NCBI GenBank assembly: GCA_964352675.1
Contig: CAYGSN010000004.1
Location: 1-64,000, forward strand
Direction of reading: 5' to 3'
Origin: CAYGSN01 sp964352675
Lineage (GTDB): Bacteria > Pseudomonadota > Alphaproteobacteria > Micavibrionales > Micavibrionaceae
DNA length: 64,000 bases
The position numbers were made by a program, and so were the translations under genes. This document shows, piece by piece, positions 27,170 through 36,259 of this stretch (the stretch's first letter is position 1; each line of letters starts with the position of its first letter). Under the pieces are notes generated by a model, which did not search any database, had not been told where the DNA came from, and saw only the letters and a list, made by a program, of their open reading frames with translations.

Positions 27170-27808
27170 ATGAGTGTTTCAACACCCTCCACCGATTGCC
27201 TTTTATGTCCGCGGCTTGCGGAGTTCCGCCATAATAACCGTCTTAAATTTCCGGATAAATACAATGCTCCTGTTCCATCCTTTGGCTCCATAGACGCACA
27301 ACTTCTTGTTGTTGGGCTGGCACCGGGATTGAAGGGAGCCAACTTTTCAGGACGCCCCTTCACCGGAGATTACGCCGGTGAACTGCTTTACCCTACCTTG
27401 ATTAAGTTCGGCTTTGCGCGCGGACAATACGGCGCGGGTATTGATGACGGGCTGAAACTGGCAGATGCGCGCATCACCAACGCTGTGCGTTGCGTTCCGC
27501 CGGAGAACAAGCCAACCGGACAGGAAATGAATACTTGTCTGGATTTTCTTAAGAACGAGATTGCGGCCATGAAAAACCTGCGCCTCATTATTTCTCTGGG
27601 CCTGATTTCTCACAACTCCGTTCTGAAAACACTAGGACAAAAACAATCGGCGCATAAATTCGCCCACGGAGCGGTTCACGAATTAAACGGCGTGCGCCTC
27701 ATGGATTCTTATCATTGCTCCCGCTACAACACGAATACAGGACGCCTGACCGAAGACATGTTCCATGATGTGTTCAGAGCAGCACAAGAACAGCTAAGCA
27801 CGGCCTGA
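27170..27808 (+). CDS. Type 5 (UdgB-like) uracil-DNA glycosylase
   Basis: A 212-residue base-excision enzyme that removes uracil and often other deaminated bases from DNA. Motif A, GLAPGLKGANFSGRPFTGD (near 49-67), matches family 5 rather than family 4. The second motif is SYHCSRYNTNTGRLT near 180-194. Most relatives have Pro after the His, so the Cys is unusual. Cysteines at 10 and 13, one near 103, and the one in this motif could hold the [4Fe-4S] cluster of these enzymes. It converges with the chemoreceptor gene. Confidence 0.85.
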   Translation: MSVSTPSTDCLLCPRLAEFRHNNRLKFPDKYNAPVPSFGSIDAQLLVVGLAPGLKGANFSGRPFTGDYAGELLYPTLIKFGFARGQYGAGIDDGLKLADARITNAVRCVPPENKPTGQEMNTCLDFLKNEIAAMKNLRLIISLGLISHNSVLKTLGQKQSAHKFAHGAVHELNGVRLMDSYHCSRYNTNTGRLTEDMFHDVFRAAQEQLSTA

Positions 27809-27817
27809 TAAAAAAAC

Positions 27818-30022
27818 CTACTCCGCCGCGATTTTTTTATCGTCCTGGACAATAGTTCCGGTTTTTGCATCACCGCGAATTTCTGTCAGGAAACCTATAA
27901 TTTCAGTCTGAAGATGATCCGAGATCGTGGCCAATTCCCCGGCCGCATCCAAAACAACTCTCGCAGATTCTCCGCTTTTCGCCGCAGTTTGCTGCACCTC
28001 CTGGATGTTGCGGGATACTTCATTTGTTCCGGTCGATGCCTGCGAAACATTACGCCCGATTTCTGATGTCGCGGCATTCTGCTCCTCCACCGCGCTCGCA
28101 ACCGATGTTGTAGCATGATCAATCTGCTGCACATTGTCGATAATGCGGTTCATGGCCTCCACGCTTGCACGGATCGCTTCCTGGATACGCCCGACGCGCC
28201 CGTCAATTTCCTCGGTCTTCTGCGCCGTTTCCATGGCCAGCTTCTTGACTTCATCGGCAACAACGGCAAAGCCTTTACCGGCCTCGCCGGCACGCGCCGC
28301 CTCGATCGTCGCATTCAGGGCCAGCAGGTTGGTCTGATCAGCAATATCCTTAATCGCACCAACCACCTCGCCGATGGAATCGGCCAGCCCTTCAAGCTCC
28401 CGAACAGATGTGCTTGTCGTCTGCGCCTCGTCGGCCGCCAGGCTCGCACGCTGTGCCACATCGGAAATCTGGCGGGCAATCTCTTGAGACGATGCAGCCA
28501 GCTCCTCGGCCGCTGCTGCCACAGTTTGTACATTCGAGCTTGCCTCTTCCGCCGCCGCCGCTACAGCCGAACTGGATTGCGTTGTTTGCTCCGAAGCGAC
28601 GGTCATAGCCTGCGCCGTTGCGCGCATCTGGTCGGAAGATCCGGTTAGATTGCGGATGAGCCCGCCTGTACGGCTATCAAAGTCATGGGCCAGTTTCTGC
28701 AGGGCTTCTTTCTTTTCTTGCTCAGCTTTTATTTTGAGCTTCTCTTGTTCTGCTTCCATCGCTTTCATCTCAAGGGCGTTTTCTTTGAATACCTGAACGG
28801 TCTTGCCGATATCGCCTATCTCATCGCCGCGATCGGTATGGGGCACGGAAACATCCAGCTTGCCATCCGCCAGTTGTCGCATTGATGTCACCATCTCCGT
28901 AATTGGCTTTGAAATTCCGCGAGAGAACCAAACCGAGAGCAAACCAACCAAAAGCACAATCCCAAAGGATGCAGCAGCAATATATATTTGCTGCTGAATA
29001 ACAGCTTTGAGCATCTCATGCTCAGCAATCTCCGTAATCATGGCCCAACGCACACCCTGAAAATCGAATGGCGCAAAGGATGTCATCACCTTTTCACCGC
29101 GATAATCTTTATCCCAGTGAACACCGGAATCGCCCCTCAGCGCCTCATCCACCGCAGACTCTTTTACTTCCTCTTTCAAAATTGTGTTCTCTTCCTTAAA
29201 ACGCGACTGTGTGCGCATAAGATGATCAGAACCAACCAGAAAACTTTCAAAGGTTTCCCCAACCCCTTCATTGGCTCTCATGACATTATTTAACCTGTCG
29301 ATAGGCATCTGGAACACCAAAACCCCAGCAAAACGCCCAGATTGATTCAAAATAGGCGTGGAAATAAAGCTGGCCGGGGCATTATTACTCGGCGCGTAGG
29401 GTTTAAAATCGAAAAAAGAGACGGATCCGGCTTTTGGATTATCCTTAGCAGCCTTAAAAGCCTTGGCTAAATCAGTGTCCTTCCATTGCCCACGATACAT
29501 ATTTGTGGCGTAATCCGCCTCTTTAAAAACCGTGTAGACCAAGTTTCCATCCGTATCAAACAGGAAAATATCGTAATATCCCCTCAATCTTAGGAAATGC
29601 CTGAACCAGGGGTGATACTTCTTATGTATGTCGCTATATTGAGAGCCATCAGGAGCATAATCCAGCTCTTCCTTGGACCCCAAAGGATGGGGGTTTTTTT
29701 CGATGTACAAATCCTGAAGAATCTTGGTTTGATTACCACCCAGCACATACCACGCATCAGAAAAATCATAAAGTGCCTGAACAACAAAAGGATTGGTGGA
29801 CAAGGCCGATAAATCCTCTTCAATTGATTTGAGATAACCCTCTAGAGACTGACTCTTCTCCGACTTCAAAACCAAAAGCTTCTGCTTGGCGGCATCAATT
29901 GAAGCCTCATAAGACAATGTGTTGGTGATTGTAAAAGTTATTGCACTATTGAGAATAACAAGAGCAATCATGATCAACGGAAGTTTTAAGGATATTTTTT
30001 TATGTGTCAAAAAACTTTTCAT
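27818..30022 (-). CDS. Methyl-accepting chemotaxis protein with periplasmic Cache sensor
   Basis: A 734-residue transmembrane chemoreceptor that would signal to CheA/CheW. Layout: TM1 (about 13-34), a roughly 300-residue extracytoplasmic double-Cache-like region, TM2 (about 345-365), HAMP (about 366-420) and a long methyl-accepting domain whose hairpin tip is IADQTNLLALNATIEAARAG near 590. The ATG at 30022 has AAGGA 9 bases upstream; a TTG one codon earlier is rejected. No che or flagellar genes occur in the window, so the receptor is an orphan here. The ligand cannot be told. Confidence 0.93.
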   Translation of the reverse strand: MKSFLTHKKISLKLPLIMIALVILNSAITFTITNTLSYEASIDAAKQKLLVLKSEKSQSLEGYLKSIEEDLSALSTNPFVVQALYDFSDAWYVLGGNQTKILQDLYIEKNPHPLGSKEELDYAPDGSQYSDIHKKYHPWFRHFLRLRGYYDIFLFDTDGNLVYTVFKEADYATNMYRGQWKDTDLAKAFKAAKDNPKAGSVSFFDFKPYAPSNNAPASFISTPILNQSGRFAGVLVFQMPIDRLNNVMRANEGVGETFESFLVGSDHLMRTQSRFKEENTILKEEVKESAVDEALRGDSGVHWDKDYRGEKVMTSFAPFDFQGVRWAMITEIAEHEMLKAVIQQQIYIAAASFGIVLLVGLLSVWFSRGISKPITEMVTSMRQLADGKLDVSVPHTDRGDEIGDIGKTVQVFKENALEMKAMEAEQEKLKIKAEQEKKEALQKLAHDFDSRTGGLIRNLTGSSDQMRATAQAMTVASEQTTQSSSAVAAAAEEASSNVQTVAAAAEELAASSQEIARQISDVAQRASLAADEAQTTSTSVRELEGLADSIGEVVGAIKDIADQTNLLALNATIEAARAGEAGKGFAVVADEVKKLAMETAQKTEEIDGRVGRIQEAIRASVEAMNRIIDNVQQIDHATTSVASAVEEQNAATSEIGRNVSQASTGTNEVSRNIQEVQQTAAKSGESARVVLDAAGELATISDHLQTEIIGFLTEIRGDAKTGTIVQDDKKIAAE

Positions 30023-30110
30023 CAAATGAGTCCTTCATTTTTGTAAATTCTATAGATTTGGGTAAATTATTATAAACGCAGGAAGGTTACTCAGCACTTA
30101 AAGAAATACG

Positions 30111-30137
30111 AAAAAAAAGCCTGTGAGCACCACGGGC
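30111..30137 (-). terminator. Terminator of the 91-aa secreted protein gene
   Basis: Minus strand: GCCCGTG pairs with CACAGGC (one mismatch, 5-base loop) followed by eight T residues. It lies between the small secreted-protein gene and the chemoreceptor. Confidence 0.7.
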
Positions 30138-30170
30138 CTAATTATAAAAGAAAAAAATCTTTTGGCTACT

Positions 30171-30446
30171 TTACTTTCTTGGCAACTGAATTTGCTCTTT
30201 GAGCATATCTTTTGAACCGTCTATTTTTGGCTGTTCAGCTCCAGCCGCTGGCTCAATATTCTCTGGCTGAACTTCATCAGGAGACACGGAGGGCTCCTGG
30301 TGCTCACTTTGAATGCTGCTGGATGATTTTTGATAGGGCTTTTGACCCTTTGTCAAAGCTGTAGTTGCTGATTTTTCGCCGGCATTGGCAAAAGAAGCAC
30401 CAAACAACAAAAACGTGCCCAATAATACAAATGTGTTTTTTAACAT
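30171..30446 (-). CDS. Small secreted protein, 91 aa
   Basis: Unknown function. A clear signal peptide (LLGTFLLFGASFANA, cut after about residue 22) precedes a short, disordered, Ser/Glu/Pro/Gln-rich mature part of about 69 residues with no cysteine. AAAGGAG lies 8 bases before the ATG. It follows the TorF-like porin on the same strand after 67 bases and has its own terminator. Periplasmic or surface location is likely. Confidence 0.65.
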   Translation of the reverse strand: MLKNTFVLLGTFLLFGASFANAGEKSATTALTKGQKPYQKSSSSIQSEHQEPSVSPDEVQPENIEPAAGAEQPKIDGSKDMLKEQIQLPRK

Positions 30447-30513
30447 GGTTAATCTCCTTTATTTTTCATGTGACAGCACAAATTAGCACTCCCAAACTAT
30501 ATTTACAAAACTT

Positions 30514-31224
30514 TTAAGGAAAACTCCTTGAAATTGAAAAAATAACACGCTCCTCACACCCATCAGCACATTCACCCGGCTCATCTAAATCTGTATCCAC
30601 AAATTGAAGCGCCAAATCAAAACCTTCAAAACTATAGCCCACACCTACGGAATAATCGACATAATCCTCTAGTCCGAAAGCCGCATTATCATCAATTGTT
30701 TGGTACCCGACATGGCCAGACAGTGTGAAATCATATGGCAATGGAACGTCCACATACCCTGCGTAATAAACAGCATCGCCGCTATCACCAAAATATTCAG
30801 GAGAATAATTCACCGCCGCAGAGACCGCAGCGGCCTCAAAATCATATCCCAAAGCTAGGGCGACTTCAAAAAAATCATAATTTAATGAGTCACGCGCGCC
30901 GGGATAATAATAGTAAATACCACCCACATCAAATGTCAGGCCACCACCCAACTCGCCAGTGTAGCCACCATATAAATCCACCTCTAGATCCGCATCGGTA
31001 AAATCTACGCTCGAGCCCCAAGCACCCAGATAAAGGCCGCTATCATGGCTGTAATCGAAACTTCCCTGAACCGCCAGCTCCTCATCACTTTGTGATACAC
31101 CCCGGAATGCATAATCTGTTGTGAACCCGACAGTACCGGAAAATTCACCAGGAATAACGTCGCCAGCGTGGGCCGGAAGAGTAAACAGAGATAACGCAGC
31201 TAGAAGAGATAAACCATATCGCAT
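30514..31224 (-). CDS. TorF-family putative outer-membrane porin
   Basis: A 236-residue outer-membrane beta-barrel-like protein. The signal peptide ends at AHA (about residue 20). The mature part opens with FSGTVGFTTDYAFRGVSQSD, the hallmark of the TorF/Gcw_chp family, and consists of alternating Tyr/Gly-rich strands ending in an aromatic-rich terminus (SRSFP). It is very acidic and Tyr-rich. The family is large in proteobacteria and its transport role is mostly untested. A TTGACT/TATCCT promoter lies about 50-75 bases upstream. Confidence 0.82.
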   Translation of the reverse strand: MRYGLSLLAALSLFTLPAHAGDVIPGEFSGTVGFTTDYAFRGVSQSDEELAVQGSFDYSHDSGLYLGAWGSSVDFTDADLEVDLYGGYTGELGGGLTFDVGGIYYYYPGARDSLNYDFFEVALALGYDFEAAAVSAAVNYSPEYFGDSGDAVYYAGYVDVPLPYDFTLSGHVGYQTIDDNAAFGLEDYVDYSVGVGYSFEGFDLALQFVDTDLDEPGECADGCEERVIFSISRSFP

Positions 31225-31270
31225 TTTTCAATCCTTTTGAGCTTTTGCAAAATTTGTAAATATAGACGTG

Positions 31271-31300
31271 AGGATAGAGAAGAGCAAAAATGAGAGTCAA
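31271..31300 (-). promoter_or_regulatory. Candidate promoter of the TorF-like porin
   Basis: Minus strand: TTGACT (31300-31295), 18-base spacer, TATCCT (31276-31271), about 47 bases before the ATG at 31224. Confidence 0.4.
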
Positions 31301-31363
31301 TTGATCTTTATAAAACGTGGTCAAATTGCCGTGAATAACAAAAAAATGGATACAATGATATTT

Positions 31364-32932
31364 CTAGGGATTAAGCGCTTCAGCAGCGGTTTGCGGATTA
31401 AAGCTTCCACGTTTATAGATTAATTTGTTTAGTGCATGGACATAGGCACGTGCAGACGCCACCAATGTATCCGCATCTGTTCCCTGGCCGTTGGCAGTGC
31501 GTCCGCCTTCCTCCAGGCGAACGGTGACTTCCGCTTGCGCGTCGATCCCGCCCGTCACTGCATGGACCTGATACAACTTCAGGCGCGTGCCTTCATGCGG
31601 AACAAGCGCTCGAATAGATTTGAAAATCGCATCGACCGGCCCATCACCATCAACCTTAATCAATTTCTCTGCGCCTTCAATGCTGAGCGTGATCTCGGCT
31701 GTTTGCGGGCCAACTGTTCCAGCCTGAACCTGCAGTGCGACAAATTTAATCGCGTCATGCTCGCTGATTACCTCATCTTCAATCAGGGCAATCAGATCCT
31801 CTTCGAATATTTCCTTCTTCTTATCCGCCAGTTTTTTAAAGCGATCAAACGCATCCTGCAGCGCATTATCGCCGAGCTCAAAACCCAGCTCTTCGAGCTT
31901 GTTGCGGAAGGCGTGGCGGCCGGAATGTTTGGCCAGCACCAATTTGGATTCTTTCAATCCCACAGAATCCGGGGTCATGATCTCATAGGTCTGCACGTTC
32001 TTCAGCATCCCGTCCTGGTGAATTCCACTGGCGTGGGCAAACGCATTCGCCCCGACAATCGCCTTGTTGGGCTGCACGTTAAAACCCGTAATCGCCGAGA
32101 GCGTGCGCGAAGTTTTAGTGATTTTTGTTGTTTCAATATTGGTTTGATAGGGCAGCATATCCGGGCGCGTGCGGATCGCCATGACGATTTCCTCCAGCGC
32201 CGCATTGCCCGCGCGCTCCCCGATGCCATTGATCGTGCATTCCACCTGCCGCGCCCCGGCTCTTACGCCCGCCAGTGAATTGGCCACCGCCAACCCCAGA
32301 TCGTTGTGGCAATGGGTGGAGATAATGGCCTTGCCTATATTCGGCACACGCTCAAACAGCATCTCAATTTTCGCGCCATATTCCTCCGGCACGCTATAGC
32401 CGACCGTATCGGGAATATTGATCGTCGTCGCACCCGCCTTGATCGCAATCTCCACCGCGCGGCACAGGAAGTCATCTTCCGTGCGCGACGCATCTTCGGC
32501 GGACCATTCGACATTATCAGTGAAGCTCCGCGCAAATGTGACACTTTCTTCAACCGCCCCCAGAACCGCATCCGGCTCCATCTGCAATTTATGTTTCATA
32601 TGCAGCGGCGATGTGGAGATAAAGGTATGAATGCGCCCACGGCCTTGGTCTGTGGCGGGTTTAATCGCATCGGCAGACGCTTGAATATCCGTCTTCTTCG
32701 CCCGCGCGAGACCACAAATCACAGCATTTTTTGTTTGCTTGGCAATCTCATGAACCGCCTCAAAATCTCCCGGCGAGGCCACCGGAAACCCGGCCTCAAT
32801 CACATCCACACCCAGCGCATCAAGTAAACCCGCCATGCGCAGCTTTTCTTCCAGATTCATGGAACAGCCCGGCGATTGCTCGCCATCTCTTAAGGTCGTA
32901 TCAAAAATGATAATGCGGTTATTGTCAGACAT
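31364..32932 (-). CDS. leuA: 2-Isopropylmalate synthase
   Basis: A 522-residue enzyme of leucine synthesis that condenses acetyl-CoA with 2-oxoisovalerate. DTTLRDGEQSPGCSM (near 10-24) and HCHNDLGLAVANSLAG (near 205-220) are the metal-binding signatures of the HMGL-like barrel. The C-terminal LeuA dimer domain (about 390-500) senses leucine. Length matches the bacterial form. It is the last gene of a reverse-strand run that starts with the prolyl-tRNA-editing-like gene at 35.4 kb. Confidence 0.95.
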   Translation of the reverse strand: MSDNNRIIIFDTTLRDGEQSPGCSMNLEEKLRMAGLLDALGVDVIEAGFPVASPGDFEAVHEIAKQTKNAVICGLARAKKTDIQASADAIKPATDQGRGRIHTFISTSPLHMKHKLQMEPDAVLGAVEESVTFARSFTDNVEWSAEDASRTEDDFLCRAVEIAIKAGATTINIPDTVGYSVPEEYGAKIEMLFERVPNIGKAIISTHCHNDLGLAVANSLAGVRAGARQVECTINGIGERAGNAALEEIVMAIRTRPDMLPYQTNIETTKITKTSRTLSAITGFNVQPNKAIVGANAFAHASGIHQDGMLKNVQTYEIMTPDSVGLKESKLVLAKHSGRHAFRNKLEELGFELGDNALQDAFDRFKKLADKKKEIFEEDLIALIEDEVISEHDAIKFVALQVQAGTVGPQTAEITLSIEGAEKLIKVDGDGPVDAIFKSIRALVPHEGTRLKLYQVHAVTGGIDAQAEVTVRLEEGGRTANGQGTDADTLVASARAYVHALNKLIYKRGSFNPQTAAEALNP

Positions 32933-32955
32933 AGGCCGTCTCTTAATGTTTGGGG

Positions 32956-33138
32956 CTACTTGTCTTCCAGGGAGCGCGCTTCATCCACCAGCATAATCGG
33001 AATGCCGTCACGGATAGGATAGGCCAGCTTGGCTTGCTCGGAAATCAGCTCAGCGGCCGCACGATCATACCGCAGGGGCGTCTTGGTCAGCGGACAAACC
33101 AGAATTTCCAACAATTTTGGGTCAACATCTATGCTCAT
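32956..33138 (-). CDS. Trm112/UPF0434-family protein
   Basis: A 60-residue protein. LLEILVCPLTKTPL and the C-terminal YPIRDGIPIML are the family hallmarks. In eukaryotes and archaea Trm112 stabilises methyltransferases; the bacterial partner is unclear. The single Cys in ILVCP is kept. No ribosome site is visible. It sits 23 bases before leuA and 38 bases after the Lon-domain gene. Confidence 0.88.
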   Translation of the reverse strand: MSIDVDPKLLEILVCPLTKTPLRYDRAAAELISEQAKLAYPIRDGIPIMLVDEARSLEDK

Positions 33139-33176
33139 ATAAAATTGATATGAGATTTAAGGCTAAAATGCAAACC

Positions 33177-33833
33177 TTATTGCATAGGCTTTCCACCCTC
33201 AATCTGCCCGTAAAGCGCCATTTCCAGCATCGCCATAAAGTTTTTGGCCCGGCTTTCACAGCACGGTGCTTCCAGCAAGGCCTGTTTTTCTTCCGGATCA
33301 AACGGACAGATCATGGAGAGGCAGGTAATCAGGCGACCGCTTTTCGCTTCATCAATCATTGTCCAGTCACAGCTCAGCCCCTGCTTCTTGAAATAACTCG
33401 CCAGCAATTCATACAGCTTTTCGCGGTTCACATCCGGACAGTTTTTTTGATAAATGTCGTTTTTAAACTCCGCCCAGGACGCTTGCGCCTGACGATAAAG
33501 CGTCGTGACATTCAACTCCTGCACAATCTTAAAACGGCAAACCCCGGTCAGAGAAATAAGATATCTTCCATCGGGTGTCTCGCTGAAATCAGTAATTTTT
33601 CCTGCGCAGCCAACAGCATAGATCCCTGGCTTGTCTCGACTCTGGTCCTTCGGCTGCACCATACCGATCAAACGGTTCGAAGCCATCGCATCTTCAACCA
33701 TTTGCAAATAGCGTGGCTCAAAAATATTGAGCGGCAATTGCCCGGTCGGTAAAAGCAACACGCCCGTCAGCGGAAAGATCGGAAGACTGTCCGGTAAATC
33801 TTCAAAATCTGGCGCGAATTCAATTTTCTCCAT
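33177..33833 (-). CDS. Lon-substrate-binding-domain protein
   Basis: A 218-residue protein made of the N-terminal domain of Lon without ATPase or protease. The opening LPIFPLTGVLLLPTGQLPLNIFEPRY is typical and IGMVQPKDQ follows near 57-65. Such stand-alone proteins are widespread in alphaproteobacteria beside the thioredoxin/TPR gene, as here (25 bases apart), but their role is unproven; substrate capture is a guess. Two cysteines occur close together in PCCES near the end. Confidence 0.85.
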   Translation of the reverse strand: MEKIEFAPDFEDLPDSLPIFPLTGVLLLPTGQLPLNIFEPRYLQMVEDAMASNRLIGMVQPKDQSRDKPGIYAVGCAGKITDFSETPDGRYLISLTGVCRFKIVQELNVTTLYRQAQASWAEFKNDIYQKNCPDVNREKLYELLASYFKKQGLSCDWTMIDEAKSGRLITCLSMICPFDPEEKQALLEAPCCESRAKNFMAMLEMALYGQIEGGKPMQ

Positions 33834-33858
33834 GGGATTAATTTAGAATAAAGCCTGC

Positions 33859-34827
33859 CTAAGAAAAGAGCAGGGAAGAAAGTTTTTTACGTGCCGCAAC
33901 TGTCAAAGGATCGCTATGCCCCATAGCCTCGAAGAATTTCAGAAGCTGCTTGCGCGCTTCCTCTTCATTCCATTCACGATTTCTCTCGACAATATAGAGC
34001 AGCTGGTCAATCGCTTCTTCCCGCGCGCCTGCCGCAAATTGCGCAACAGCCAGATCAAACCGCGCCTGATGATCCTCCGGGTTGCTCTCAACCGCGCCCA
34101 AAAGGCCCTGCAAAATGCCGTCGTCGGGACAGTTTTGTGCTAGCTCCAGCGCCGTTTTAACCTCGGCAATTGCACTGTCTTTGGCCATCTCCTCCGGCGC
34201 GTTTTCAATCATATCCTGTGCTTGTCCTAGCTCGCCTGCAGCAATCATCACACGCACCAACCCGGCATAGGCTTTCGCATTCGTCTCTTCCTGCTGCAAA
34301 ATTTGCAAATAAACCCCCTGCGCGGTTTGCAAATCCTGCGCGGCCAAAGCCTCCGCCGCCCCTTTTAATGCTTCGGGAATATCTATCGCATCGGGCTGCG
34401 CCGCCCGCGCGGCCTGAACCAGCTTGGTGATAAATTCCTTCACCTTACTGTCGGGGACAGCACCCTGAAACGCATCAACGGGCCGCCCCTGAAAAAAACC
34501 AAAAACAGTTGGAACAGATTGAATGCGCAGGGCCTGCGCCAATTCCTGGTTCTCATCGAGATTGATTTTTGCCATGATGACTTCGCCGCCCACCGCCTGC
34601 ACCGCTGCATCCAGAATGGGGCCGAGCTGTTTGCAGGGGCCGCACCACGGCGCAGTGAAATAGGCAATGACAGGAACCTGCATCGAAGCCTTGATCACGC
34701 GCTCTTCAAATTCTGGCGTGCCGACCTCGAAAATTGTCGCGCCCTTTGTCGCTCCAAAATCGACAACATTGTTATCTGCTGGGTTATCTGCTGGCTGGGC
34801 CGGCGCTTTATCTTTACCAAAAAACAT
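33859..34827 (-). CDS. Thioredoxin-TPR co-chaperone (CnoX/YbbN-like)
   Basis: A 322-residue cytosolic protein with a thioredoxin domain (about 30-140) and a TPR-like helical tail (about 155-322). The active site is WCGPC, so unlike E. coli YbbN (SxxC) it should keep redox activity. CnoX proteins hold unfolding proteins under oxidative stress and pass them to GroEL; that role is inferred from family. AAGGAAA lies upstream of the ATG. The first 25 residues are Ala/Pro-rich. Confidence 0.88.
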   Translation of the reverse strand: MFFGKDKAPAQPADNPADNNVVDFGATKGATIFEVGTPEFEERVIKASMQVPVIAYFTAPWCGPCKQLGPILDAAVQAVGGEVIMAKINLDENQELAQALRIQSVPTVFGFFQGRPVDAFQGAVPDSKVKEFITKLVQAARAAQPDAIDIPEALKGAAEALAAQDLQTAQGVYLQILQQEETNAKAYAGLVRVMIAAGELGQAQDMIENAPEEMAKDSAIAEVKTALELAQNCPDDGILQGLLGAVESNPEDHQARFDLAVAQFAAGAREEAIDQLLYIVERNREWNEEEARKQLLKFFEAMGHSDPLTVAARKKLSSLLFS

Positions 34828-34867
34828 GTCCTAATTTCCTTTGTCCTTACATTTAGGCGCTCACCCT

Positions 34868-35386
34868 TCAAAAAGCAAGGGTCACAGGCTCATGTTCCGT
34901 ATAAGCAAAAAATGTCAGAAGATCGCGCGGCGCAATCGAAACCGTCATTGCGTTGTCCATGGGGTGAACATTTATAACCTCCGCCTGCATCATCGCCGCA
35001 TCCAACAACACTTTCACATGATGATCCGCATCATTAATCACGCAAAACGGATTGACCGATCCGGGTCGGATTCCGAGATACTCCCAGAGCCGCTCCGGTG
35101 ATGCGAAGGACAAGCGCGCACTCCCCAAATCCTTTTCCAGCAGCTTCATATCCACCGCCGTATCATTGCCCGCCACGACCAGAAACATGGCTTTTTTCTT
35201 ATCACGCAGAAATAAATTCCGGCAATGCAGCCCGGGAATATGCGCCTTAAGATGCTCCCCTTCCTCCACGGTAAAAATCGGATCATGCCGGTGCAGCTCA
35301 TAGCGGATACCCAAGGTTTCCAACACTTCCAGAATCATTTTTGAATCAACGGGCAATGGCGACGATGATGAAATATCCTGTGTCAT
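34868..35386 (-). CDS. YbaK/ProX-type aminoacyl-tRNA editing protein
   Basis: A 172-residue single-domain deacylase of the prolyl-tRNA synthetase INS superfamily, probably clearing Ala-tRNA-Pro or a similar mischarged tRNA. The Lys of FLRDKKK (about 60-66) and the stretch LGIRPGSVNPF near 103-113 are typical, and HPMDNAMTVSI near 142-152 fits the ProXp/PrdX branch. It is first in the reverse-strand run toward leuA. The specific substrate is not decided by the sequence. Confidence 0.85.
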   Translation of the reverse strand: MTQDISSSSPLPVDSKMILEVLETLGIRYELHRHDPIFTVEEGEHLKAHIPGLHCRNLFLRDKKKAMFLVVAGNDTAVDMKLLEKDLGSARLSFASPERLWEYLGIRPGSVNPFCVINDADHHVKVLLDAAMMQAEVINVHPMDNAMTVSIAPRDLLTFFAYTEHEPVTLAF

Positions 35387-35486
35387 GCCCTGTTATCGCG
35401 CGGAAAGAGCTACAAAATCAAGCCCACCGACGACTTCTCATACATTCTTTATTAACTTTTTTGCCTTAGGATAAGGGTGAAATTAA

Positions 35487-35843
35487 GTGGGGTGTAACTT
35501 GAGTAACGATATTGAAATAACAGAGGAAGAGCCAAAAGGCATGGAGCCACAAGAACTTATGGCGGGGCTGGCCTTACTGGGCATGGAAGCCTTGAGCAAT
35601 TCCCTCATGGCCGGACGCCTTCCGCCCGGCATGGCTGCAGCCATGTTCCCCAAGGAAATTTTCGACTTTATGGCAGAAAACGGCCTGGATACAGGTTTTG
35701 TCCTGGAAGATCTGAGGCTGTCCCTGGGCGAGCCGTCCAATATCCCGCCGCTTTATTCGCAATATAAAGAAGCTGCAGCCAATAATCCGACCGATCCGGT
35801 TGTTACTTTTGATCTCAGCACCATCAAACCGGGGCAAGCATGA
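35487..35843 (+). CDS. Hypothetical protein, 118 aa
   Basis: Unknown function. A soluble, Met-rich helical protein with acidic N-terminus (EITEEEPKG) and a Leu/Met-rich helix (about 22-50). The start is either GTG at 35487 (AAGGG upstream) or TTG at 35499. It is joined to the next gene by a 4-base overlap, so the two products probably work together. The pair lies between the editing protein and tRNA-Gly. Confidence 0.7.
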   Translation: MGCNLSNDIEITEEEPKGMEPQELMAGLALLGMEALSNSLMAGRLPPGMAAAMFPKEIFDFMAENGLDTGFVLEDLRLSLGEPSNIPPLYSQYKEAAANNPTDPVVTFDLSTIKPGQA

Positions 35844-36124
35844 ATATCGAACTGGGCATATTGAACGATGGCGGCGTTATGCTGGTGAGCGATACGCCCA
35901 TGCCGCACATCGTCAAGCGCGTTGAATTTTACCGCGACCAGCGTCTGTTCATGTTGATTTATCACACGGAAGACGAAAACGGCGAGCTTATGCACTACGA
36001 AGTGCCGGAAAAAATGGTGCCTCCCGTGGAAAAAAGCCCGGATGTCATCGTCTATAACCTCTTCAAAAATCATGACCCGATCGGCTATAAAGTCCCGCTC
36101 ATAAAGGTCGGCGACCTTTATTAA
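35840..36124 (+). CDS. Hypothetical protein, 94 aa
   Basis: Unknown function. The ATG overlaps the previous stop (ATGA). The sequence alternates beta-like segments (VEFYRDQRLFMLIYHTED) with a charged centre and no cysteine, signal peptide or membrane helix. The compact, well-formed composition and coupling suggest a real, constrained protein. tRNA-Gly follows 60 bases later. Confidence 0.72.
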   Translation: MNIELGILNDGGVMLVSDTPMPHIVKRVEFYRDQRLFMLIYHTEDENGELMHYEVPEKMVPPVEKSPDVIVYNLFKNHDPIGYKVPLIKVGDLY

Positions 36125-36134
36125 GCTTTTTGGC

Positions 36135-36162
36135 TTGCATTCACGAACAAAATCCTTATATT
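36135..36162 (+). promoter_or_regulatory. Promoter of tRNA-Gly
   Basis: TTGCAT (36135-36140), 16-base spacer, TATATT (36157-36162), with the tRNA 5' end 23 bases downstream. Confidence 0.55.
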
Positions 36163-36184
36163 CGGATTTCTCAATCCCATATTA

Positions 36185-36259
36185 GCGAGTGTAGCTCAGG
36201 GGTAGAGCATCTCGTTGCCAACGAGAAGGTCGAGGGTTCGAATCCCTTCACTCGCTCCA
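36185..36259 (+). tRNA. tRNA-Gly (GCC), with encoded CCA
   Basis: Acceptor GCGAGTG pairs with CACTCGC, followed by discriminator T and an encoded CCA. Anticodon stem TCTCG/CGAGA encloses TTGCCAA, giving anticodon GCC at 36217-36219. The T loop GGTTCGAATCC is canonical. Confidence 0.96.

Noticed and set aside
30025..30446. Toxin-antitoxin reading of the small secreted gene
   Set aside because: Single gene with a signal peptide and a terminator; no coupled partner.
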